A stretch of 64,000 nucleotides of DNA from Candidatus Babelota bacterium (GTDB taxonomy: Bacteria; Babelota; Babeliae; Babelales; Vermiphilaceae). The notes under the pieces were generated by a model, which saw nothing but the letters and a program-made list of their open reading frames with translations, was not told the origin of the DNA and searched no databases. The position numbers and the translations under genes are program-made. The stretch covers positions 1 to 64,000 of the forward strand of contig JABDCY010000003.1 in NCBI GenBank assembly GCA_013287855.1, read 5' to 3'. This document shows positions 55,829-64,000 of this stretch, one piece after another. The stretch's first letter is position 1. The number at the start of each line of letters is the position of its first letter.

Positions 55829-56263
55829 ATGAAGCTACACACGCACCAAATATTCGTGATATTGGTTAGTGTATGTGCTATTCATGAAAATTTTGCTGGC
55901 AAAATAAAAAGAGAGAGAACAACATCAAGTGCTTCGCACCCCTATACAAAAACACCAAAATATACCCAGGGCCAATATCTTGCACGACAACTTAGAGCTA
56001 ACATCGAATTTGGCAGGAATTTGGATATGTTGATAGAAAAAGCCGAGACCAACATTCACAACCTCGAATGGGCGGCAATTATGTTTGGTCAGCGGACTGA
56101 GAAGTTTGACCAGTTATTAGAGAACAACAAAGTGAATAAAGAGATGCTGCAAAAGATGAAGAAAACAAATGACGCGCATATACAAAAACTGGAAGCCGAA
56201 GCGATGAAAGAAATTTCTGATGACATTAGTGATTTGCGCGTAACTGATCAATCGCAAAAATAA
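55829..56263 (+). CDS. Small secreted coiled-coil protein, tandem paralog B
   Basis: Signal peptide then FAGKIKRERTTSSASHPY. Confidence 0.72.
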   Translation: MKLHTHQIFVILVSVCAIHENFAGKIKRERTTSSASHPYTKTPKYTQGQYLARQLRANIEFGRNLDMLIEKAETNIHNLEWAAIMFGQRTEKFDQLLENNKVNKEMLQKMKKTNDAHIQKLEAEAMKEISDDISDLRVTDQSQK

Positions 56264-57708
56264 TGCTTTTTTACCAATTCCTTAAATCGTGTTCCCCGTT
56301 CAATATAATTCTTAAACAAATCATAGCTTGAACCCGCAGGAGAAAATAAAATCTGTGCGGGTTCTTTTGTGTTTTGTATGCACGCCGCAACTGCCTCATC
56401 AAGATTGGCAAAGCTCCATGCAGAAATTTCTGACCCATCAGCCCAACTTTTAAGTTGTTCTGCTTCTTTACCAAAACAATATATAGCTACAACCTTATCT
56501 TTCAACGCCTTAATCAATGGCTCACGGTTAACACCTTTGCTGAGTCCGCCCAAAAAAATTGTGATAGGCGATCCCCCCTGCAATTGTTGCACGGCAGCTA
56601 ATGTGGATTCGATGGTGGTGGATTTTGAGTCATTGTAAATAACCACACCGTTCGTGGTGAGCCTAGTCGAACCATTCGTGTGGTTCGATACACCCTCGCT
56701 TGCGCTCGGGCACTCACCATGAGCGGGAATATGATACATCGCTACTTTCTCAAGCCGATGCTCAGGTAATGTTATTGCGTCGCATAACGCGTAAATTCTG
56801 TTAACATACTGCGGCATAGCAAAAAAATCATGAATAAGAAACAATGTGCTGATTACCATCAGCCAGTTTTCCTTAAAACTCATGGCTGGTAGCCGATCCC
56901 CAAAAATTTCCGTTCGCACACCTTGGTGGTACAACACGATGTTATTCTCTTCTAAACAAAACACACGACAGGGTGAAAGTTCGTTACGTTGAGTGGCAGA
57001 AATCTTTTGTGCACTAAAAAAACAGAGTTGAGATTGGATGGTTTTATGCTGTATATGGGGCAGAAGGGTGATAGGCACTAGTGCAATCTGCGATGCTGTT
57101 TGATGTTTAATCATTGTGAATTTTGCGTCGAAATAGTTTTGCAAACTTCCATGCCGGTCAAGATGATTGGGATAAAACGTAGTCCAAATAGCTAGATCGG
57201 GACCAAAGGTGCGACATTGCTCAAGCTGAAAGCTCGAGACTTCTAGCAATGCTGCATCAAATTCATCGCGGTTAGCAAGTAGCTCGAGCATACCTGCACC
57301 AATATTGCCACCGGTATACCATCTCACTGGTCCATGCTGCATGAGCTGCGATAGCATGCTGGTAACACTTGTTTTTCCAACACTGCCTGTGACGGCGATA
57401 ATTGGTTTTTTAAAAAACTCTTGGAGTACATCGAGTTCGGTGATCCATTTATGTGCATATGCAGCATAAGGCCGCAAATCAATGCCTGGACTTGCTAAAA
57501 TGTAATCGTTATGTTCGAGGAATGTGGCAAGGTAATTTTCTTGCTTATAAAGCGGGATATTTTTTTCTTGCAATAGTTTTTGGTCGGAAATAGTTGGTTC
57601 TTTTGCTTCAAGAACTTCTAACGATGCGGCATGGGGATACAAATAGGTACATGCTGCTTTTCCTACGACGCCAAATCCCCAAATGCCTATTTTTTTGTTG
57701 AAAATCAT
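56248..57708 (-). CDS. murD: UDP-N-acetylmuramoylalanine--D-glutamate ligase with repeat-derived insert
   Basis: AVTGSVGKTSVTSML, YTGGNIGAG, LLEVSSFQLEQC, LPEHRLEKV..VVIYNDSKSTT, FLGGLSKG, LFSPAGSSYDLFKNYIERGTRFKELV. Confidence 0.95.
   Translation of the reverse strand: MIFNKKIGIWGFGVVGKAACTYLYPHAASLEVLEAKEPTISDQKLLQEKNIPLYKQENYLATFLEHNDYILASPGIDLRPYAAYAHKWITELDVLQEFFKKPIIAVTGSVGKTSVTSMLSQLMQHGPVRWYTGGNIGAGMLELLANRDEFDAALLEVSSFQLEQCRTFGPDLAIWTTFYPNHLDRHGSLQNYFDAKFTMIKHQTASQIALVPITLLPHIQHKTIQSQLCFFSAQKISATQRNELSPCRVFCLEENNIVLYHQGVRTEIFGDRLPAMSFKENWLMVISTLFLIHDFFAMPQYVNRIYALCDAITLPEHRLEKVAMYHIPAHGECPSASEGVSNHTNGSTRLTTNGVVIYNDSKSTTIESTLAAVQQLQGGSPITIFLGGLSKGVNREPLIKALKDKVVAIYCFGKEAEQLKSWADGSEISAWSFANLDEAVAACIQNTKEPAQILFSPAGSSYDLFKNYIERGTRFKELVKKHYFCD
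56648..56727. repeat. Dispersed repeat, family B, within murD
   Basis: CCGTTCGTGGTGAGCCTAGTCGAACCATTCGTGTGGTTCGATACACCCTCGCTTGCGCTCGGGCACTCACCATGAGC. Confidence 0.85.
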
Positions 57709-57775
57709 ATCAAGATCACCTATAGTTCTGCATAGTATTACGCAGAGTATAGCATGTATCTAGGAAGGAAACAGC

Positions 57776-58660
57776 ATGAAAATGTACAAGCATATTATTT
57801 TGCTAAGTTGTGTTATGGGTGTTGCACAGGCGGTGCGTGATCACAAAACTATTACACAAGATCTCGATGATTGGGAGCATGCAATCGGCAGTTTTAAAAC
57901 GGTCGATGAAACATATCCCCTAGTACGCCACATGCTTGCGATGGCTATTTGGTGTGCTCAACACAGCGATTTTAGTGATGTAAAGGAAGAAGCAACACAT
58001 GCTCCTGTCAAAGTGCTCGCAAAAAATGATGATCCTTCAAAAATTAATTGGCTAGCCTCACTGTTGCATGCCCATGTTCAAGTGCCAAATACTACAAAAA
58101 GTACAGATGACGCATTAAATCTTGGGTATTCAATTCTTGTGCTTGCGCAATTTCTCAATGACGCACGGGATGCACAAAAATTCAAACAAACAAAAGATTT
58201 AAAAAGAGCTGAAAATTCATTAGCATTGGCAGGACTTCTGGGCCATATTCACGGAAAGCTCAGGGATTTTACTGCTACCATCGATGTAAAACAGCGCTGG
58301 AAATATCCTATCTACCAAGGTCGGGCCGGAGATGTAGCGTGTCCCTATCTAGAATTTGGATTTGATGGCAGAAGTGATGAAGAATTATGTTTAGAATATT
58401 ATGAAAAAGAAGCGGGAACGGGAAGTCTGCATACATTACCTGGGCAATTTGAACAAATTTTAACGCATAATATCGCAGGTGGAACATACAAGCTTATTTT
58501 TGTATCGCCTATTATGCACAAGGTTGGCACCGAGCAGAAGGAAGAAGGTCACCAATACATTTTAGATCCCAAAATGTACAATGTGGCTACAAAGGTTCGG
58601 GGTTATCAATTAGGTGACTTTGGAAAAACCGTGGTGAAAAAGTTTAATTTATATGAGTAA
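57776..58660 (+). CDS. Secreted protein of unknown function
   Basis: Signal peptide MKMYKHIILLSCVMGVAQA. Confidence 0.72.
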   Translation: MKMYKHIILLSCVMGVAQAVRDHKTITQDLDDWEHAIGSFKTVDETYPLVRHMLAMAIWCAQHSDFSDVKEEATHAPVKVLAKNDDPSKINWLASLLHAHVQVPNTTKSTDDALNLGYSILVLAQFLNDARDAQKFKQTKDLKRAENSLALAGLLGHIHGKLRDFTATIDVKQRWKYPIYQGRAGDVACPYLEFGFDGRSDEELCLEYYEKEAGTGSLHTLPGQFEQILTHNIAGGTYKLIFVSPIMHKVGTEQKEEGHQYILDPKMYNVATKVRGYQLGDFGKTVVKKFNLYE

Positions 58661-58753
58661 TTCTGTTTTTTACGTGATTTGGCCAAAGATCGATTGCCGG
58701 GTATACTTGGAGATGACCAAAAATAATCAATAATCCTAGGCAAGGAACAAGCC

Positions 58754-61672
58754 ATGGCAGAATCTCAAGACACTAAAGTAAGTTTTAAAAACACCCTCAA
58801 TTTACCAACCACCGATTTCCCTATTCGGCCTAATGCAAAAGTCGATGATCCTTCCATGCTTGCACGCTGGGAATCAGAAGATCTCTATAATAAAGCATTC
58901 AAGAAGCACGAAGGTAATAAAAAGTTTATTCTGCATGACGGTCCGCCCTATGCCAATGGCCATCTACACTTAGGTCATGCCTACAATAATATTTTGAAAG
59001 ATATTGTTACCAAATCACAACGCATGTTTGGCAAACATGTACCAGTTACCCCAGGCTGGGATTGCCATGGATTGCCAATCGAACTCAAAGTGACGCAAGA
59101 AAATCCAGGGCTTACGGGAGAAGAGCTCAAAAAAAAGTGTCGCGCATATGCTACCCACTGGATTAACGTGCAACGCCAAGAACGTAAAGATCTGGGCGTT
59201 ATCATGGACTGGGATCACCCCTATGCAACTATGTACTTTGACTATGAAGCAAATATTTTGCGCGCCTTTGGTGATTTTATTGCCCACGGCTATATTGAGC
59301 GAAAAAATAAAACTGTGCCATGGTGTCCCTCTGATCAAACGGTACTTGCTTCCGCTGAGATTGAGCACCAGGAGCGCAAAGATCCCTCAATTTATGTGAA
59401 ATTTTCGTTAGCGCAAGCGACAATTGCCAAAATAGCGCCTCAACTTGCTGGCAATCAAGTTAGCTTACTCATTTGGACAACAACCCCATGGACATTGCCA
59501 CTCAATCGTGCGGTGACGGCAAAACCTGATACTATGTATGCCGTAATCAAAATCGAAGATCAGTATCTTGTGGTTGCTAAAGAGTTGGTAGCCAAAATCG
59601 CTCATACTGTTGGTCAGACGGCAACTATCGTAGCTGAATTTAATTCAAATCTGTTACAAGGCGCTAAGGCGCACCATCCTTTTATTGAAAAACTTGAAGT
59701 GCCAATCTTGCTTGAAAATTCCGTCTCCTTGGAAGATGGGACGGCTTTTGTGCATTGCGCGCCAGGTTGTGGACCAGAAGACTATCTGATTGGGGTAAAA
59801 AATAATCTTGAAATCTTTTCGCCTATCACAACGGATGGCAAATACGACCAAGGCATTGTCCCCGCAGAACTGAAGGGCATGTCGGTTGCCGATGGTAATA
59901 TTTGGGCCATTAAAAAATTAGCAGAAGTTGGTAATTTATTTTTTAAAACGAGCATTCGACATGCGTATCCCCATTGTTGGCGATGCCACAATGCTTTGAT
60001 ATTCCGTGCTACCAAGCAATGGTTTTGCGATCTTGAAAAACATAACTTAAAAGAAAAAGCCCTTGAAGCAATTCCCGGCATAAAGATGATACCGGCAAAA
60101 TCAGAGCATCGCCTGAGCGCAACGCTTGAGGGGAGACTTGAATGGTGCTTATCGCGTCAGCGCGTATGGGGCGTGCCAATTCCTGCATTATTATGCACCA
60201 ACTGTGACACCTCCTACATTACCCAAGAGTTTGTTAATGAGGTTGCCGACAAGGTAGAGGAGCACGGCATAGAATATTGGGACAAAGTTACCCTGCAAGA
60301 ATTGAATGTCCCAAGTACCTGTCCAGCGTGTAACAAGCAGGGTACGTGGGTAAAAGAGTTGGATATTCTTGATGTATGGTTTGAATCAGGCGTCAGCCAT
60401 TATGCGGTGCTTTTGCAGAATAAAGAACTCGCATTTCCAGCCGATATGTATTTGGAAGGAAAAGACCAGCATAGGGCTTGGTTCCAAAGTTCGCTATTGA
60501 CAGGCATGGTGCTAGAAGGTGAGCCGCCTATGCGCATCATAATGACGCATGGATTTACCGTTGATGATAAGGGCAGAAAGATGTCCAAATCATTGGGCAA
60601 TGTGGTGGCGCCACAAGAACTTATCAACAAGATTGGCACTGATGGATTGCGTTTGTGGGCTTCGAGCATCGACTGTGAAGGTGAAGCGATAGTTTCTGAT
60701 ATCTTGTTGCAGAACGTGCAAGAAGTATTTAGAAAGGTTCGCAACACGTGTCGATTCTTGCTTTCAAATCTCTACGATTATGATCACACTAAAGATGCAG
60801 TTGCGCTCAATGAGCTGCCTATGCTTGATCAATATGCGCTCGAACAACTATTTAGACTTAATCATGAAATTCTTAAAAAATATAATGATTTTGACTTTAC
60901 TGGCGTGTTTCACACCCTTGCTGATTATAGCGCAGTAGAGCTTAGCGCATTTTATTTGGATATTATCAAAGATCGTTTGTACACCGAAAAGGCGGATGGT
61001 CATGCCCGACGATCTGCACAAACCGTATGTTGGTATATGCTCGATACTCTGACACGTCTGATGGCACCAATCATGTCATTCACTGCTGAACAACTTTCTG
61101 ATCATTTTCAAAAAGACAAAACTGAATCAATTCATTTGCAGAAATTCACCACCTTACCTGACGTGTGGCAATTATTAGGTGAATATTATGCACATCTCAA
61201 AGAAGATTTTGATCTGCAAGCATATGCGGTCAACATTGAACCTGTTCTTGAATTTGATGCTAAAAAATTTGTCAGGGAACGCGACGCACAATGGCATGTG
61301 CTCAAAGAAGCGCGTTCAGCATTATTAAAAGCAATTGAAGTGCAACGCGAGCGCGGACTTATCAAACATTCACTCGAAGCTCGTTTGACGATCTATTTTG
61401 ATATGAAGCACGATGCTCTGAGCGTCCTTAACGAATTTTTTGCAACGCTCAAGCGATCTGCGCAAACACGCGAAGCATTTTTCAAAGAGTTTCTCATTGT
61501 CTCACAAGTTGAGTTTGTGGAAAGTGCTCAAGGACTGGAAGAATCGGAACTTACGGGCATGTGGGTGCGTGCAGAGCATGCTCGTGGAGAAAAATGTCCA
61601 CGTTGCTGGCAATGGGAAGAAACAACCAATGAATTTCATTTATGTAAACGGTGCCAAGCAATTGTGAAATAA
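58754..61672 (+). CDS. ileS: Isoleucyl-tRNA synthetase
   Basis: HDGPPYANGHLHLGHA (HIGH), DDKGRKMSKSLGN (KMSKS), C-terminal CPRCWQWEETTNEFHLCKRC zinc motif. Confidence 0.98.
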   Translation: MAESQDTKVSFKNTLNLPTTDFPIRPNAKVDDPSMLARWESEDLYNKAFKKHEGNKKFILHDGPPYANGHLHLGHAYNNILKDIVTKSQRMFGKHVPVTPGWDCHGLPIELKVTQENPGLTGEELKKKCRAYATHWINVQRQERKDLGVIMDWDHPYATMYFDYEANILRAFGDFIAHGYIERKNKTVPWCPSDQTVLASAEIEHQERKDPSIYVKFSLAQATIAKIAPQLAGNQVSLLIWTTTPWTLPLNRAVTAKPDTMYAVIKIEDQYLVVAKELVAKIAHTVGQTATIVAEFNSNLLQGAKAHHPFIEKLEVPILLENSVSLEDGTAFVHCAPGCGPEDYLIGVKNNLEIFSPITTDGKYDQGIVPAELKGMSVADGNIWAIKKLAEVGNLFFKTSIRHAYPHCWRCHNALIFRATKQWFCDLEKHNLKEKALEAIPGIKMIPAKSEHRLSATLEGRLEWCLSRQRVWGVPIPALLCTNCDTSYITQEFVNEVADKVEEHGIEYWDKVTLQELNVPSTCPACNKQGTWVKELDILDVWFESGVSHYAVLLQNKELAFPADMYLEGKDQHRAWFQSSLLTGMVLEGEPPMRIIMTHGFTVDDKGRKMSKSLGNVVAPQELINKIGTDGLRLWASSIDCEGEAIVSDILLQNVQEVFRKVRNTCRFLLSNLYDYDHTKDAVALNELPMLDQYALEQLFRLNHEILKKYNDFDFTGVFHTLADYSAVELSAFYLDIIKDRLYTEKADGHARRSAQTVCWYMLDTLTRLMAPIMSFTAEQLSDHFQKDKTESIHLQKFTTLPDVWQLLGEYYAHLKEDFDLQAYAVNIEPVLEFDAKKFVRERDAQWHVLKEARSALLKAIEVQRERGLIKHSLEARLTIYFDMKHDALSVLNEFFATLKRSAQTREAFFKEFLIVSQVEFVESAQGLEESELTGMWVRAEHARGEKCPRCWQWEETTNEFHLCKRCQAIVK

Positions 61673-61685
61673 CAAAACTTCGCAT

Positions 61686-61721
61686 AAAAAAAGGCCCTGC
61701 CGATGTAGCAGGGCCTTTTTT
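61686..61721 (+). terminator. Rho-independent terminator
   Basis: AAAAAAGGCCCTGC-CGATGTA-GCAGGGCCTTTTTT. Confidence 0.92.
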
Positions 61722-61729
61722 ATGTGTGA

Positions 61730-63532
61730 TTATTTCTTGCCAAGTGACTTTATGATATTCATTGCATCATTAAGATTATAATTTAATTTGAACAGATCGA
61801 CAGGTTCCTTTGCTTGATATTCAGCTGATGCCAGCGATTTTGATTCAATATCTCCAAGGAACAAATACCGTATGTTGCGATTTTGAAAGCTATTTGGATC
61901 GTTAGCCCATGCCATCTGTATCGGGCCAAAGTGTTTACTGAATTCTTCGATGCTCGCTTTATTCTCGTCATAGAGTTCTTTTAGTTCTTCGGCGATTCCT
62001 TTTTTGGTGTCGCTATCAAGTCTGGCAAAGCCTTCCTTAAGTTTTGTGGCTTTATCTTTAAGTTTATTGATTGCTTCCATCATTTGTTTTGCTTGATTAT
62101 GGAGCGCCAAATCTATTTGAGTCGAACCATTTTGCATATTTTGCAACAATGATCGCCATTTTTCACTTATTTTATCTTTGCCTTCTTCGGTCTTAGAGCC
62201 AGTAATTATGGCTTTAATAGCTTCGAGTTGTTTAGCGATGTCTCGTACTAAACGATACATGGTGTTAACATCCACAGGTTTCTCTTCTTTTTTTGGCTGT
62301 CCTTTGCCCAGAGCTTCTGGTTCTAACTTAACTTCTCCTTTTCCTTCTTTCGGGCTTTCTGCTTTGCCAGTGCCAGATTTTTCTTCGCCGCCTTTTTCTT
62401 TTTCCGGTTTTCCAGCGCCTGGTGTAGGGGCTCCAGCTCCCGGACCTTTAGGAGCTTCCGTTGGGGCGGAAGGCCCACTTATAGAAGGAGCCGATGGCCC
62501 AAAGCCTGTTGATGGAGTCGGAATATAACCAGATGATGATTTTTCTTGAGGTGTTGTAGGAGTTTCTTTAAAAACTGGCGGTTGCTCGCGTTTGCCTACT
62601 TCTTTAAATTCTCCAGTTTTTGGACGTTTTCCTGCTTCTATTGCTTCTTTTTCTTTCTTTTCTTCATATTCTCTAATTTTTTTAGCCGTAGGCTCATATT
62701 TTTCGATGAGCTTGTCGATACTATCACCAAGTTTGTCGGTGTATATCGCTTTGATAAGAGTGTCGAGTACTTTGCGAATTGCTGCCTTTGCTGCTTTGCT
62801 TGCTGGCTGCGTAGAGTTTGAGGTATCGATAATGATATTTGCTTCATAGCTGGTGAGAGCGCTATTGAGATTATTGAGTTTTTCAATAAGCGCTTTGTCT
62901 TCGATAAGATCATACAGATATTTAAAATCTTTTGTCTTAGAATCTTTATCGCTCAGCTTATGAAGTTTTTGTTCTAATACCAGAATTTCATGTTGCAAGT
63001 CATCCCAGTCGATGAGCTTCTCTCTTTTAGTAATTTTTCCACTCTCTTGCCATGAAACAACTTTGCGTTCAAAATCGGGCAATGCGGTTATTTTTACGAG
63101 GAAGCTTTCAATGCGCAATATAATGCTAGCAAGAAGTTGTTCGAGTGGCTTCGTTTCACCTTTTTTTATGGACGGCAATATTGGTTCTTCAACAGGTTTT
63201 ATCGGTTCTGGTCGTGCCACAGGTGGTGCGGTTACCGCTGGTTTTGTTGGTTCTGCCTGTTGTTTTTCAAGCTCTTTAAAAAATTCTTCCAACTCTTTTT
63301 CTGACATGGTTTCTAAAGCGTGGGTTAGTTCTGCAACATCATTGTCGAATTTCGCGCGTTCATCTGCCGACAGACTTGCCCTGAATTGTTCAATTTCAGC
63401 TTCCGCTTTTCTGAGATCTTCTTCTGATATTTCAAAGGGCAATGCTTTTTGTGCATGCATATGTGGACTATTAAATGCACAGATGCCAAGCAGTATAAAA
63501 AGTGTTTTACGCAGAATTGCAACTATATTCAT
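61730..63532 (-). CDS. Secreted coiled-coil protein with Pro/Gly/Glu-rich linker
   Basis: Signal peptide MNIVAILRKTLFILLGICAFNSPHMHA; low-complexity PSAPTEAPKGPGAGAPTPGAGKPEKEKGGEEKSG. Confidence 0.75.
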   Translation of the reverse strand: MNIVAILRKTLFILLGICAFNSPHMHAQKALPFEISEEDLRKAEAEIEQFRASLSADERAKFDNDVAELTHALETMSEKELEEFFKELEKQQAEPTKPAVTAPPVARPEPIKPVEEPILPSIKKGETKPLEQLLASIILRIESFLVKITALPDFERKVVSWQESGKITKREKLIDWDDLQHEILVLEQKLHKLSDKDSKTKDFKYLYDLIEDKALIEKLNNLNSALTSYEANIIIDTSNSTQPASKAAKAAIRKVLDTLIKAIYTDKLGDSIDKLIEKYEPTAKKIREYEEKKEKEAIEAGKRPKTGEFKEVGKREQPPVFKETPTTPQEKSSSGYIPTPSTGFGPSAPSISGPSAPTEAPKGPGAGAPTPGAGKPEKEKGGEEKSGTGKAESPKEGKGEVKLEPEALGKGQPKKEEKPVDVNTMYRLVRDIAKQLEAIKAIITGSKTEEGKDKISEKWRSLLQNMQNGSTQIDLALHNQAKQMMEAINKLKDKATKLKEGFARLDSDTKKGIAEELKELYDENKASIEEFSKHFGPIQMAWANDPNSFQNRNIRYLFLGDIESKSLASAEYQAKEPVDLFKLNYNLNDAMNIIKSLGKK

Positions 63533-63650
63533 AAAATCCTCTATACAAAATCTTGTGATAACTGTTCTTCTTGAGCTATATGGTAATTAGACCATATATC
63601 ATGGTTAGCTGAAATAGTATATACCTATGCTAGTAAGAGATCTATTTTTT

Positions 63651-64000
63651 ATGAAAAACTTTTGTTGCACTTTGCACTATTTTAGACACAACAAGCAAGG
63701 TTTTTTGCTGTTCGAAGTGCTCGGCGCTATCGCTGTACTCATGCTCAGTATCGGTATGATAATGCACTTTTATGGCAATCGATCGTTGGTGCAACAAAGT
63801 TTAGCTCAACAACTTGCCGTGATGAATGCGCTCATGGAGAATTTTGAAAAGGGTGATAGTCGAACTTTGAGCAATAAATCAGACATGGGCATCGCACCGC
63901 TTGCTATGCCTGTGAATATAGTACATGCACCATTTAATCCTCGTACCATTAATTCATTCACCTGGCTCAAAGTAACGGTGCCATGGCCTGATGTGTATCG
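63651..64000 (+). CDS. Type IV pilin/pseudopilin-like protein, truncated by the window edge
   Basis: Own translation: MKNFCCTLHYFRHNKQGFLLFEVLGAIAVLMLSIGMIMHFYG, a prepilin G|F-x-x-x-E plus hydrophobic helix; open to base 64000. Not in the ORF track. Confidence 0.8.
   Translation, partial: MKNFCCTLHYFRHNKQGFLLFEVLGAIAVLMLSIGMIMHFYGNRSLVQQSLAQQLAVMNALMENFEKGDSRTLSNKSDMGIAPLAMPVNIVHAPFNPRTINSFTWLKVTVPWPDVY

Noticed and set aside
62178-62528. 116-aa plus-strand ORF with Pro/Gly/Ser-rich sequence
   Set aside because: Antisense shadow of the low-complexity linker of the 61730..63532 protein.
63012-63590. 192-aa plus-strand Ser-rich ORF
   Set aside because: Antisense to the signal-peptide coiled-coil CDS; composition reflects coding bias of the opposite strand.
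1-64000. CRISPR array, rRNA operon, IS element or prophage
   Set aside because: No regularly spaced repeats, rRNA motifs, transposase or phage structural genes were recognised; dispersed repeats here are irregular and palindromic.

Overview
AT-rich, gene-dense bacterial chromosome segment. Its style (many short signal-peptide proteins of unknown function, an isolated dnaA, a prepilin-like gene, reduced metabolism) suggests a host-associated lineage such as Candidatus Dependentiae/TM6; this placement is inference and was not tested. Recognisable genes: dnaA, pgk, rpiB, pepA, thyX, ftsW/rodA-like, murD, ileS, lemA, a LolC/E-type permease, a cell-wall amidase, a TrxR-Trx fusion and two tRNA-Arg. 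The most interesting regions are: (1) a Hint-domain polymorphic-toxin-like locus at 39.2-43.7 kb with two paralogous immunity-like genes and a decayed orphan toxin-tip/immunity cassette downstream; (2) an FtsH-like AAA+ protein whose zinc-protease motif looks destroyed, next to a truncated signal-peptide AAA+ paralog flanked by 91-bp direct repeats (period 882 bp); (3) two dispersed palindromic repeat families, one of which appears to sit in frame inside MurD, an FAD oxidoreductase and an NlpC/P60 protein; (4) a pseudogene copy of a small secreted protein gene ending at one of these repeats; (5) a probable frameshifted secreted protein gene at the left edge. All product calls come from reading motifs by eye; no database search was run.
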